Shown piece by piece: positions 1 to 11,096 of a stretch of 64,000 nucleotides of DNA. The DNA is taken from assembly GCA_905221605.1 (NCBI GenBank), contig CAJNDS010002195.1, positions 516,940 through 580,939 on the forward strand. Reading direction: 5' to 3'. The notes below the pieces were generated by a model. It had not been told where the DNA came from, did not search any database, and worked only from the letters and a program-made list of their open reading frames with translations. The position numbers and the translations under genes are program-made. The stretch is from Symbiodinium natans (lineage: Eukaryota; Sar; Dinophyceae; Suessiales; Symbiodiniaceae). Position 1 is the stretch's first letter. Each line of letters starts with the position of its first letter.

Positions 1-279
1 GGTGGGGGGTGGATTTGCGGTGTTCTGGAGTTTGAGAGAGAGAGTTGGGATGCGAAAGCCTTGGGAGCCCCTTGAAAGCGCCGTTCTCCCGAACGCCTTG
101 TTTTTATTTCATTTTATTTTTTTTGGTTTAGACCTCGAAGAGCCGAGCCGAGGAAGAACATCGCTCTGCCAGGCGGACCTGGGAGCACTTCAAGGCTCTT
201 ATTTTAACCCTAACCTAAGCTCTATTTTATGACATCTGCAAACCCTAAACCCTAGAAGACCCTAACTGCCCACTTCTCT

Positions 280-381
280 CAGAAAGCCTGTGAGGTGGTC
301 GACGCTGGTTTCGGACAGGTTGCGCTCCACAGCGACATCCACAACCGCTTCGTGCGAATGTGGAAGAGCGCGCCGCGTCTT
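280..381 (+). CDS. Fragment of a fascin-like/VALH-HNRF repeat protein
   Basis: A short open stretch reads EVVDAGFGQVALHS followed by HNRFVRM. The pattern of a VVDAG start, a VALHS strand and an HNRFVRM strand resembles repeats that I associate with dinoflagellate fascin-like or beta-trefoil-like proteins. That link is from memory and was not searched. It has no start codon, and the frame loses the pattern after about 35 residues, so it is either one internal exon or a gene relic. No neighbouring exon could be joined to it. Confidence 0.25.
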
Positions 382-1331
382 GAAACCTGCATCTTGCATG
401 TGCCTTTCTTTGCTTCATGGCATAACATGCAAGATGCGCATTCTTTCGCACCTCATCAACAAAGAGGAAAGCCGATCAGCAGAACCACTGGAACAACCTA
501 CCCTAGAACTCTCGCCGCCTCAACTGGGCGCAGGTGATGCTGCTTCAACTGAGGCTCGACATCACACGCATTCGTGTCACCCCTCGGGGCACGTTTGCGG
601 GCTGAACTTGCAAGAAGGCGGGCAACCCCCCGAGGGGTTACTCGAAGGGATCGTCACCGGCCCGTGAAATTCATACTGCAGCAACTTGCAACATGGCAGG
701 GGAAAGTTCTGGGTTGAAGGCTGTGCGGCTATGCGCGTCTTGTGTTATTGTCCCGAGCCCTGTCAGAATCAAAAAATGGCGCGTGCCAAGCCACCTAGCT
801 TTGTTTGAACTTTCCGGCAACGGCTCATCGCAAGGGCATCGTGCAAAATTTCATGCTTGAATGTAGCCTCCAAGCTCATGTCGTGATTTCGACGAAGAAG
901 TTATTACGACACCACGACGATGGACGGCAAGAACTTCTCACGAGTCATTAGCGAGCGCACGCATCAATTAATCAATCTACCTCCCCACGATGCCCCTCTA
1001 AGTAGTGAGACAGCTTAGCTTATGTGAAAATAAATGTCCTAACGCATTTCACAGGGGCGCTGCCTATGCACTTCACCAACAAACGGTCAAGACCTCATGT
1101 GAATAACCACACGGCCGCGGCTCTGGTGCCGGTGCTGTCGGTTTTTGTAGGTGTTTTGCAGAGTAGGTACATGCCCCTGTGCGCCTGGATCCAAGGATGG
1201 GAGGCAGCTTTGTTGCGCAAGCTGTTGTTTAATTTGTCTGTTTTGGTTTCTGTCCAGTACCTGTCGGCGCGCCTTGCTACAGTTTCGGCTTCAGACTCCA
1301 GTCAGCTGAGACATCTTCGGCGCACTCCAAA
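382..1331. other. No gene recognised
   Basis: Open frames are short and overlap on both strands, with no recognisable domain. The last 50 bases before the start codon at 1332 are probably the 5' untranslated region or trans-splice acceptor region of the next gene. I could not find a convincing relic of the dinoflagellate spliced leader. Confidence 0.3.
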
Positions 1332-3392
1332 ATGGCAAACATGGCAATGTTTCTGTTTGCGTGTGTCGGTGCCATCTTGACTACCGGCATGGAGATCCCC
1401 GCTACAGACCAAGCAGATGAGTCATGCGCATTGCAGAGCAAAGCCTCGGACCACGTGACGGAGAAGCTGGAGACCTCGGAGGAGCCACTTGCAGCAACGC
1501 AAGCAGCAACGCAAGTGACGTCCGAATCCGGAAGTGGTGCAACACATTCAGCTCCTCCTCCCCCATCAGGCATAAGGGCAAAGGGCTGGCGAATCACCGC
1601 CATCAAGCCTTCTGAAGAGATGTGGGCATGGGATGTGAAGCAGGCAGCTGGCATTTCAAAACTAAACAGCTTTTAGTTAGCTGTATACTGTATATGTGTG
1701 CCCGTAACTGACGGTGGACTCTGTATGCTGCGTGGCATGAATTGCAGGTGCAGTTCCTGACCGACACAGGTGACAAACTCATGCCATCGCCTTTCGGATG
1801 CTCAGTTGTTTCCAGTGGCACGGCTGAAGGCGACGGATGGGAACCTGAGAATGCGTTCAGGGACGATATTGATGCGGCATGGGGCGGTCGCCAGGATAGG
1901 AGTGGAAGCTTCTACATTGGGGTCCATTGCCCCACTGCGGTGAAGTTGGGGGAGGTGAGGCTTCAACAAGAGCCTCATCCGTCGAGCCCACCTGTTGACA
2001 AGGTGAAGATTGAATTCACCATGGATGATTTCGGTGCTCAATGGCATAAGTTCTGCGAGGTGTCAATCAGCCAAAACAGCTTGGAGACGATATGGTTTCT
2101 CGGAACTCTCTATTACGTTGAGGCTTGCCACATGTGCAATAAGAACTGGTGTGCCGGACCGTACATGCAGAACGACACCTACGTTGAAGTTGATCATCTG
2201 AAAGGACCTTCCTTGGCAGATGCGCCTGCGGGCTGCGGCGTGATCACCTCCGATACCAGGATGGCCCGCAACCCCGAGACAGGAGCAATCTACGCCCTGG
2301 TTCCTTTCACGTCGAAAACTTCAAGCCCATGTGATTGCACCACGGAGTGGATGAGCGGACATGTTCATGTGGGCCTCAATGGTTGTGCGGCTCACAACCA
2401 TGATGGGGAAATGTGGTGCTACGTTGTCGGAGGAAGGAACTGCTGGCAGGCAAGAAAGTCTGAGCGGTTTCCTGGCGCATATTATATTTCTGGGTGCACG
2501 CCTTCCACTCAGTCCACTCCAAAACAGGTACTTGGCCGCCCATTAACCCTGAACGGCAAGACCTTGCTGGCTGCTGCCACTGCAACGCGTGAGGTCAAGG
2601 ATTTGGCTGATGGGTGGGGATTCCCCGCCAGTAACTTGGGTCTGTGGCTTTGGCGCCGGAAATCCATTCCCAGAGGCAACCGGCACTCTGGCGATGGAAT
2701 CGCAACTCCCGCACATGCTTGCTGTGGCACAAGCGGAGCTTGCCAGTGCGGGTCCTGAGGAGCGTGAGCATTGGAAGGAAGCGGGCTTGGCAGAGCATGC
2801 GTCAGTTGGTTCCTTTGCGAAGCTTTGCTTGGAGTTGCTTGTTGCAGGAGCACCGCCAAGGTTGTTGCGCCGCGCCATCAAGGCACAGGAGGAGGAACTT
2901 GTGCATGCTCATCTGTCTCTGGGCCTTTTGCGTGGTGCAAACCATGAACTCCAATCGCCCTCTGTCTTCAAAAGCTTGAGGGGCGACCTCGCCAATGCTA
3001 CCCAGACAGATGGCCACGGTGGCTTTGCCATCGAACGCTTGGACCTCCCAGAACACAGCTTTGAAGTACGGCGTGACTTTGTTGCGCTCCGAAATGCCGC
3101 CATCGAGGAGGGTCTCATCGGCGAGGGCCGTGCGGCGCTTCGGCTCTTCCAGCGCTCCCTTGAAACTCTGCATGGCCAGAGCGAGGGTAAGCTGGATGGC
3201 CGCGAGGTGTTGTCGGAAGGCCGCCGGGCTCTTGCGAAGATCGTTTGGGCGATTGCGAACGATGAGGCGCGCCACGCCGCATTGGCCATGGAGACCATTG
3301 AGTGGCTTTCGGGGAGAGACAGCAGACCACAGGCACAGCTGCCCAAAGTGCAGATCAGCCAAGGGACTGTGGTCGTGCAGGAGGTTGCATAA
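1332..3392 (+). CDS. Secreted discoidin-like plus ferritin-like fusion protein (host, three exons proposed)
   Basis: Proposed exons are 1332-1643, 1748-2593 and 2676-3392, joining in frame to about 624 residues. Intron 1 (1644-1747) would be GC-AG and intron 2 (2594-2675) GT-AG; each junction retains an AG|G context. The N-terminus has a hydrophobic signal peptide (MANMAMFLFACVGAILTTG) and then a Ser/Thr-rich linker. The discoidin-like part spans the first junction (KGWRITA, MWAWDVKQ, then VQFL and ENAFRDDIDAAWGG), which supports that intron. A Cys-rich middle follows. The C-terminal third matches the ferritin-like helix pattern (HWKEAGLAEHASVGSFAKL, then EEELVHAH and NDEARHA), with E and H residues placed like diiron ligands. 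Metal binding is inference. Similar ferritin-like domains are familiar from bacteria such as myxobacteria, so transfer is possible. Intron 2 is less certain than intron 1. Confidence 0.6.
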
Positions 3393-3908
3393 GCTGCAGC
3401 TGTGTGGGCATGCAAGCGGACAGCTCCAGTGAACAGAAGTTAGATCTTAGTTGACCACATGAGACAACTCCCATGAAAGCTGGGTCCACAAGAAGAGCTT
3501 GCAAAGAGGGCTTAACTTGTGCCCCAGCCAAAAGAGCGGGGCAGGGACCGTCTCAAGAAGTTATAAATCACAACAATAAGACTGATAACAATCATCATAA
3601 TGCGAAGATACAGTAAATTACTATCATTAGTATTACTATTACTCGTAGAGTAGGTCGCCCCAGAGAGCAATGGCTACATCACACAAATGCTCCCTTATAT
3701 AGCGTTAACGGGCAATGAGAACTACATTGGGTCTGAACCTCAAAAGGCCGCAAGAGACAGAATCATTTAAGATAACGTCTCTCCTGTTTTCCTCCCAGCT
3801 CAGCTCCCAAGCGTTCACCGACGATGCAGCGATCTGCATCGAACGCATGGTATTGGAAAGTTACTTACTATCATTATTGTTGTTTTTGTTAATTGCTCTG
3901 TTGCTGAC
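3393..3908. other. Intergenic, no gene recognised
   Basis: This is the probable 3' flank of the ferritin-like gene. It contains an AT-rich stretch of ATTACTATTA-type microsatellite near 3565-3650. No coding pattern was seen. Confidence 0.4.
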
Positions 3909-4382
3909 CCGCTGCGGACAGTCGCTGTAGTAGGTTGAAGAGCCACGCGGGCCATGCAAGCTCCGAGCTGGTGCGGATTTTATGCAATTTTGCGCTGATG
4001 CTGGAAAGGCTGCTCCCAGAACAGTAATCATAATAGTAGTAATGGTAAGTATCATGAATGATAGTAAGCTTAATATAAACATAGAAATAATACTCTTAAT
4101 AATATGTAGTAATTGTAGTAGATGTTGTAGTAATAGTAGTAATAATACTAGTAATAATGAACGAAGTAATAACAACAGACATAATAGTGACAATTTCAGT
4201 ATCAGCACAAGGCAATTTGAGAACGAAGGTGTGCAGCCGAGCTTGGATTCTGAAAGCATTGAACTCGGATCAGGAATGAAACGTGATTTTGGAGTGGCCT
4301 CTCCATCATGTGCGCCTAATTTGTGGATCCTGGTGGACAGTCGCCGTAATAGGTTGAAGAGCCCCAGAAGGAAAACAGCACA
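3909..4382 (+). repeat. Dispersed repeat, copy A
   Basis: The copy begins with GCGGACAGTCGCTGTAGTAGG (3913 onward), continues through a GATGCTGGAAAGGCTGC block near 3998, and ends with a second GGACAGTCGCCGTAATAGG block at 4335 followed by GAAAACAG. The unit is therefore bounded by direct repeats of about 30 bp. In this copy the middle is expanded by a TAGTAAT-type microsatellite. Related copies lie at 7940-8198, 10761-11096 and 25918-26130. Confidence 0.65.
4026..4180. repeat. TAA/TAG-type microsatellite
   Basis: Irregular AAT/AGT trinucleotide repeats such as TAGTAGTAATGG and GTAATAATACTAG fill this stretch inside dispersed repeat copy A. A second, similar stretch lies at about 4410-4530. 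Confidence 0.6.
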
Positions 4383-4989
4383 TGGCCGACCACGAGCTGT
4401 TAGAACATTATAGCAATGATACTGGTTAGTAGTAATACCAATACTAAGAATAATAATACGAGTACTACTAGTACTAGTAGGATGGTAGCAATACTAATAG
4501 TAATGACTCAATGACAATAGTAGTAGTTGGGGCATGAATGGTCAAGCAATGGCAAGCAAGCACTTCATTTCGGATCCCAAGACCTGGACCGAAGTGGGCA
4601 GAAAGATGCCTCGGCTTTGACCCTCGACGGAGACCTTTTTCCCTACCCACAGAATGGCCAAAACAGGAAGGGCGCCGTTTTGATTGCCAAAACCATGCCA
4701 GGGAATGCTTCGGAAGCTGGCCTCGTAACCATGAAAGCGGCAAATATCCGTGATGATCCCGACGTGAACTTTGGCGAAAAGCAAGCCTATCCGGCCAGGC
4801 TATGACGCCTTCCAGCCAGCAGCAGATGCCGCTTTTCGAGAGGCCTGTGCAAGCGTGCAGCATCCCTGTTCTCACCTGCTTTCTACGCATCTATCGCATC
4901 TATCAACGAGTTCTTGCTTCTGTCTACAAGCCAGTCGCATTTTGCCCAGGAATCTGACAGTTTGCAGCTAGCCGTAGTACCTGCCTGCA
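4383..4989. other. Intergenic; microsatellite then probable 5' region of the next gene
   Basis: Positions 4410-4530 hold an irregular ATA/GTA microsatellite. Between 4530 and 4989 there are overlapping short frames on both strands without a recognisable domain. The final 100 bases probably include the 5' untranslated region of the gene starting at 4990. Confidence 0.3.
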
Positions 4990-7892
4990 ATGGTTGCGAC
5001 GCTGGCGTTCCTTGCGATGTGGGGGGCCTTTGCCTTCTCTGCGCAGAGCGGAGAAATGAACTTGGAGGAGTGCTCAGAGGGGGTGTGCCACCTTCAGTTG
5101 CACCCCGCGATGTTGCTGCGGCAAAATGGGACTGGGAACACGAAAGATGGGCACTCGCAACGTGGGCATGCCATGCATGGGAAATCGCAGCATGGGAAAT
5201 GGCCGAAATGGCTATTAAAATGGAAAATTCGTCGGCAACAACCCAAAGTGGATGATTTTTGCTCCGAGAAGACCAAAAGCAGCTTCCAAGCATGGGAGTC
5301 CAATCACAAAATTCCGATCCAGGTCTACTTTGCGGACTGCGAAAACGGGGCCCCGCCCAGTGTGCAGAATGAGCCTTTGGAGAAGGCAAGAAATGCTGCG
5401 CTGATTGAACGATGCCGCCACTACGAAACATGTGTCCGGGGGACTAAGGGTGACCATTCAGTCCAGCACAGGATGCCGAAAGGATTTGAACCAAAAGCGT
5501 ACTGCAGCATGGCCAATGGAGCGCTTACAGACCCAATTGTCAGGTTCACTGGCACAGAGGAGCTTCAGCAAGGAACAAAAAAGGCCCAAGACTGGGACTG
5601 GCTGTGGTGGGCTGCGAAGAATGGACTGGGAAATGATGGAGCAACGAAGGCATGCAAGGGCAAAGGCCTCGCCCCTGGCTGTGCGTTGCTGGTCAACCCA
5701 GTCTGCGCGCGGGGACAGGACCAGCTCCACATCCACAACAGAGTATTGAAGGCAGGTTGGTACGAGCATAAGACCAAGCAAGGGAAAAAAGAAAGACGCG
5801 ATTGTCGTGGCGGTGATCTGTCCCGCAGGATGCAACAGGAAGTCTGCTCTAACAAGAAGTACATGCAGACATTCGTGAAGATCGATGTATCCGATCTTGT
5901 CCCAAATTGCAAAGGTGCCACAACCAACTATGCCAGGTACTTCAGAAATTTCCCACAAGTCTTCACCGAGGCGGAAAAGGCTGAGGGATGGGAGAAGCGT
6001 GGCGGTATCACCGTTTGGCCATGCTATCGTGGCGCTCTTCTTTTACAAGAAGGGGAGGAGGAGCAGGAAAGGGTTTCTTTTCAGCCCAATCAAAAACACA
6101 TCGCCGCGACCAAGCAGAAGGCTTTCAACACTGGCTTCACAAACAACGGCATCAAAGGTGGCGCCTCCCAAAATGGGAAGCCTCCAGCTTGCTACGATCT
6201 GAATGTACCAGACAAGGCCCGGACCGAAGGCTACGTCGTGATGATCACCTCCTGCAACATCGAGCACCTCATCTTCGGCCCGCAGGGCAAGGTGGACAAC
6301 TTGGGGGATCAGCGCAACGTCAATGGCTGTGGCTGCCAGACTGCACCCCCCTTCCGCTACCCGGACGAGTTCAATAAATCCACGTACCTCTCCGTGATGA
6401 AGAACGACCATCAGAGCGGAAAGCTCCGAGGCGCCCATGTTCAGCCCATGCTCAGCCCATGCGCAGTCCATGCTCAGCCCTTGTTCAGCCTTCCAGCTTC
6501 AGACGCCTCAAATGAGCCCTTAGGGCACGAAGCGGCCCTCCCCAGGTCTGCTCACCGAGACCAAGGACCAAGAGCTGCGGCGGACCTTCGCGAGCGTTTG
6601 CCCTCTCCACTGCGACACGGTTGGTGGGCAGCACGGGGAGTGCAAGCAGTTCGAGAACCAGTTCTTCGAGTTAGGCCGGGAATGCCTGGGGGGGAATGCT
6701 GGCAGCTGCTGGCATTTCGCAGAGAGCACATGAGAGCACCTAGGCAACGTCGAAAAGAACGAGAATCTTCCAACAAGACTCCGGAGCGCCGCGGCGGTGA
6801 AGGCGCGGGATGGCCTCGGCATCTACGCCTACACTGCGCTCTGGGGCTGTAGCTTTGACTTCGACCCAGACTGCAAGCTGGCGCTCGACAGCGAAGGCTA
6901 CTACTACTCAGCGGACCTGCTAGAGAAACGAAACCACAAAGCGTGCGCGAGCAATGCGCCGGGCCAAGTCTTGATGAGTCTTGAGAGATGAATCTCCAGT
7001 CTTTGCTCCAATATTCGCTCCAATGAATCTTCAATTTTCAATCGACCTTAGATGATACTGCAACCCAGGTCAAGAAGTCTCCCAAGAAGCCGCCCTCCTG
7101 CGCCACTATTCGACCCTTCTACAAGATTCTGAACCTTTACCTGAGGCCAGGGCTCCCACAGGCCTCAGAGGCTCAGAGAGGCTCCACAGAGGCACAAAGG
7201 CTCCCACAGGCTCCGATCCCTTTGGGAGGCTGGACTGCGTCAAGATCCATCAATGGGCGCCCCTCATGTGGCGCATCGTCGAAGAGATCCGGACACGGCC
7301 TTACCGGCCAGCACCAGCAACTCAGTCCATCAGTTTGTTTTGGCATTAGCGGTGCTCTTACGTGCCTGTGTGCAGTAGCAGCCGTAGCACATCTAAGAAC
7401 GGGAATGACGACATCTTTTTGTACCGGAACGACGAGTCGCCGAAAAGGACCATGAAAGAAGGCCAGACCATCCAGTACGGGGCCTTCGTCAGCACGACGT
7501 ACGACAGGTGCTACTCACTCCAGTTTGATAAAGACGACCCGTACTGGATTGTCATCCACATTCCTAACGAGCTGGCTAAGGATGGAGTGTACGGAATGCG
7601 GTATGCCTCCGAAGTGTCCTTCTTCGGAGATGGAGAGAGGGAGGTCCTGATAGAGCCTTACTACCGCTTCAGGGTCAAGCAATTCCAGCGGGCTTCCAAC
7701 AATGTGAAAGACTGCACCGGTCGAATGAAGACGACCTTCCGCGACCTGAATAACAACAAATGCGTGAAAGGAGTCCTGCTGGAAGCACTTGGTCCTGGCA
7801 CCGGTCTTCCCGACAGCAAGGTGGCAGTTCGAAACCGTGGGGCCGTGGAGGGCTACAACGGGCCGATCAAAGTCAACTGCAAAACGCGGTAG
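4990..7892 (+). CDS. Secreted protein with C-terminal ADP-ribosyltransferase-like domain, interrupted (host)
   Basis: The ATG at 4990 opens a clear signal peptide (MVATLAFLAMWGAFAFSAQS) and a long Cys-containing ectodomain running to 6430. A GC-AG intron (6431-6545) gives exact frame continuity into a frame with CPLHCDTVGGQHGECKQF. That frame meets TGA at 6733-6735 but stays open and protein-like afterwards (YAYTALWGCSFDFDPDCKL, to about 6991). Further exons probably lie near 7211-7310 (HQWAPLMWRIVEEIRTR) and 7380-7892. The last shows an R-S-E ADP-ribosyltransferase pattern: R in FLYRND, GAFVSTTYD, and the E-x-E motif in GDGEREVLIEPYYRFRV. Such domains transfer ADP-ribose from NAD to proteins; the substrate here is unknown. 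The TGA could be a real nonsense change, an unrecognised short intron, or an assembly error. The exons between 6991 and 7380 are not resolved. Confidence 0.5.
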
Positions 7893-7939
7893 GTGTACTG
7901 TCCAGTTCGACCTTCTCCGATGCTTCCGGTTTTTTCAAG

Positions 7940-8198
7940 GGACTGCGCCGTATGAGGCTGAAGAGCTGCGTGGGCCTCGCACGCTCAGAGTTGGTGCAGA
8001 TGTTAAAAGATGTCACAAAAATTGTATAGATGCTGGAAAGATTGGAAAGGCTGCTCCCAGAGCTCATTCTTGTACCAGCAAGGCAATTTTAGACCGAAGG
8101 CTCTAACTGTGTGATCAGCGGCCTCTCTACATCGTTTAATTTGTGGATCCTGGTGGACAGTCGCCGTAATAGGTTGAAGAGCCCCGAAGGAAAACAGC
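7940..8198 (+). repeat. Dispersed repeat, copy B
   Basis: A degenerate first block (GGACTGCGCCGTATGAGG) begins about 45 bases after the stop codon at 7892. The middle block with GCTGGAAAG and AAGGCTGCTCCCAGA follows. The copy closes with a well-preserved GGACAGTCGCCGTAATAGG block at 8155 and GAAAACAG. Order and spacing match copy C. Confidence 0.65.
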
Positions 8199-9680
8199 TG
8201 ACCTTATGAGCGCCGCAATCGCTCCACACTCTCTCAGACGAAGAAGCAAAGAGCTTCTGAAGGGAGCCTGCAAGTCCCAGATGTTTGAGCAGAGAGCTTA
8301 GGAAAAAGGTTGGATTCTGGTGTGTTGAGGTTGGCTTGCTTGATTAGCTCCGCTGTCGTGGAGGGATTTCTTCTCTCGTCCCCCTCAATATGGAGGTCGG
8401 TCTTGAATGAAGCCTATGCCGTGTCGTGCCTCTACCAAGACCTACGAAGCGTAAACTATTGTACTAAGTAGCTGAGTTGAGGATATCCAGTGTCAAGAGC
8501 TGAGCTCGGCGAGCCGCAGTGCGCTTGAAGCGCATCGCTGAGGATGCCGAGGGCTTCCGCAGCTTCTACGAGGCTCTGGCCATTGACATGCCGGATTGAC
8601 CATGGATCATTGGAGTTTGACATGTGGGCTTTTGTGGACCTTGCGAACATTCTCACGACTTCATTCGGCTTGCATGTGTTCATCTGTTTTCCGAAAGCCG
8701 CCCTCAGGCGCTCCAGCTGAATCCTTGCCTGGACCCCATCCACACTTCTGGACTGCGAGCAGTAGAGGTGCAGCCGCCACGTCGATCTGGACCATTAGGG
8801 CTAAGGAGTTCAAATTAGTTCAAATGAGTTCAGATGATTTCAGGGTGCGAGGCTTAGAGAATGTTTGGAGTTGTTTTGTTGGTTTTCTCTTCTCGTTTTG
8901 TGGAGATTCAGGAGGATGCGAGATGGAAGCCAGGATCTGGTGGTTGCAAGACTTCTCTTGCTGACCTCGTTTCTTTGGGTAGGTAGATGCCCTCAGAGTG
9001 GCTGTCAACGTTGTTGTTCGGAGCTCGGGTTCAAGGCAATCGCCGCGCGATTCGCATTTATTGCGATTCCGTTCATGAGCATCTTGTTGGTGCTCGGTTT
9101 CTCCATCGTTGCCCAGAGTCATGGGAGGGCGCGCGTCCGAAGAGATCGAGTTCTTGCAGTTGCGGACCTCTGCCTCTGTCCCCGGGATGCTTGCACAGAT
9201 TGTGGCTACACGCGCAGGCAAGGAGGACGTGACCTTTGTGGGCAAGGAGGAGAAAGAGCAGAGGGTTTACGCCGCATGGAATCCACATCAGCCATGTGCA
9301 AAACGCATCGCAAAGTTGGTGTCGTTGATGTCTCATTGTTCTTTCGTACCGCCGTGTGCGAAGATCAACTCGCGGCTGGCAGCTACGGCAGGTTCTCGCA
9401 GCTTCGCAGCGCCGGGCAAGCATTGTTTTCACCGCCGGAGGCGCGCATTTGTGTGCCGAACTTCAGTGTCGCTTTTGAGCGGCTGATGCTCCACATCTGC
9501 TGTCCACGTGCAGGCTGATTTGGAACTGGTGACCTTATGTGGCTTATAGATACCATGGACATACTCTGTTTCTCTTGGCCTCGCCCAACCGTGGCCAGTC
9601 TTTCGATTATTGTTTGCGGTTTTTCGCACCGCCCTCAGTAGGTGTGGTGCACATCTTTTATAGGGTTTTTCTTGGAAACC
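8199..9680. other. No gene confidently recognised
   Basis: Two frames stay open for 120-220 codons between 8865 and 9518 and overlap each other. One, from the ATG at 9121, reads MGGRASEEIEFLQLRTSASV and could be a real exon, but I recognise no domain and cannot choose between frames. The remainder shows no coding pattern. Confidence 0.25.
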
Positions 9681-10035
9681 GAGTGAAGACGCATTCAGGA
9701 ACTAGACGCGAAATTCAGGCACAGAATTCAGGAAACACATGGGGCCATTCAGGAACCAGAAGAGGCCAGAATTCCGAACGAAAAGGAACACTTCAGGAAC
9801 AAGGAGGTCGGGATTCAGGTACTCTGGGTTCAGGGCTTTTCAGGGTTCAGGCTTAGGGGATCTTACAGTTTAGGGTTTTTCCGGGCTCAGAGGCTTGTAG
9901 GGTTTGGAGCTTTTAAGGGTTAAGGGTTTTGGGTTTAGGGTTAAGGGCTTTTTGGGGTTTAGGGCTTTAGGGATTTAGGGCTTGGCGTTTTGGGGTTTAG
10001 GGTTTTTTGGGGTTTAGGGTTTAGGGCGTTTTTAA
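9681..10035. repeat. TTCAGGAAC imperfect repeats and degenerate TTTAGGG tract
   Basis: Positions 9690-9850 contain repeated ATTCAGGAAC-like words at irregular spacing. Positions 9855-10030 are a degenerate telomere-type tract (TTTAGGG, TTTTGGG, TTAAGGG variants). Confidence 0.6.
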
Positions 10036-10038
10036 GGC

Positions 10039-10524
10039 ATGCCCAGAAAAAGCTTCCCAGTGGTTGGCAGGTCGTCGCGGGCGACTACAGCAGTGATGAG
10101 ACCGATACGCACACCACAGGCATTGTCATCCTGGCTCGTACAGCACGAATCGTATGGCTTTTCTAAGTGCATGCTGACCTTCGCAGGCACAGACTCCATG
10201 GCAGATGCCTTTCAAGATCTTCAAGTTTTTCCAGCGCACTTCTGCGGCTTCTTGGACCCTAAGGACGAAAATGGCTTGCAAAACGGACATACCTTCACTT
10301 TCTGGGGGTTTAAAGAACAGCTGCTGCGGATGGTGAGCTCAGTCCAGTTCCATGAGAACATTCGGCCAGAGCTCTCGAAGTGTGACACGGTCAGTGCCGT
10401 AGGGCATTCTTTGAAAGGTGCCATGGCTACCCTTTTCTCCATGTGCGTGAACAAAGCACACAAGAAAGAGGAATATGGCTACGAGGACTATGCCTTGATG
10501 GGTTTCCGGAGGGACTTCGAGTAA
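10039..10524 (+). CDS. Class-3 lipase-like protein, partial (host)
   Basis: The reading frame contains CMLTFAGTDSMADAFQDL, like the F-x-G-T-D strand of fungal-type class-3 lipases, and the nucleophile elbow VGHSLKGAMATLFSM (family G-H-S-L-G-G-A, with K replacing one G). The serine lies in the middle of the 161-residue frame. The frame ends EDYALMGFRRDFE and stop. No aspartate/histidine end of the lipase fold is visible, and the N-terminal residues before about residue 30 look unlike protein, so this is probably a terminal exon or a relic. A related ending (FRDYAYMGFA) occurs at about 25858-25888 before another copy of the same dispersed repeat. Confidence 0.45.
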   Translation: MPRKSFPVVGRSSRATTAVMRPIRTPQALSSWLVQHESYGFSKCMLTFAGTDSMADAFQDLQVFPAHFCGFLDPKDENGLQNGHTFTFWGFKEQLLRMVSSVQFHENIRPELSKCDTVSAVGHSLKGAMATLFSMCVNKAHKKEEYGYEDYALMGFRRDFE

Positions 10525-10760
10525 TGGTAGCCTCGATGGGTGAGTTTCGCCAAGTACTTCAGTGACGTTTCGAGGACGGCAAGTGCCTTTGGCTGTTGCG
10601 AGTCTAGAGTGTGTGCCGTCTTGGAGATAGTCCAGCTGAGGGCACTTGAGACCTCTTCTCGTCCCAGAACGCGAGTGCTTCCGGGCATTTCCGGGCCCTG
10701 CACGCTCAGAGCTTCTGGAAAGATGCTGTTTGTTGTACAGATGTTGAAAGGCATGAAACT

Positions 10761-11096
10761 TGACCCGTGGCGGACAGTCGCCGTAATAGGTTGAAGAACC
10801 TCGCGGGCCGCTGCACGATCAGAGCCGCCGTAGAGTTGACAAAAATTTGCACAGCTGCTGGAAGGGTGCTGCCAGAACTCGCTCATCCTTGTCACTGCAG
10901 GGCAGTATCACAGCGAAGAGATCTAGCCGCCCTTGCGTTCTGAAGGCATCGAACTCACATCAGCAAGTATTCCAGATCCAGAAACGGAGGTTCTGCGGTG
11001 ACGTCTCTACATCGTTTGCATTTTGCACCGAATTACTTGAAGTGGAACCTGGTGGACAGTCGCCGTAATAGGTCGGAGAGCACAGAAGGAAAACAG
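10761..11096 (+). repeat. Dispersed repeat, copy C (best preserved full unit)
   Basis: The copy starts with GGACAGTCGCCGTAATAGG at 10772, followed by TTGAAGAACCTCGCGGGCC, and has the GCTGGAAGG/GCTGCCAGAACTCG middle block. It ends with GGACAGTCGCCGTAATAGG at 11054 and GAAAACAG. About 335 bp lie between its outer boundaries, with direct repeats at both ends. Confidence 0.65.
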
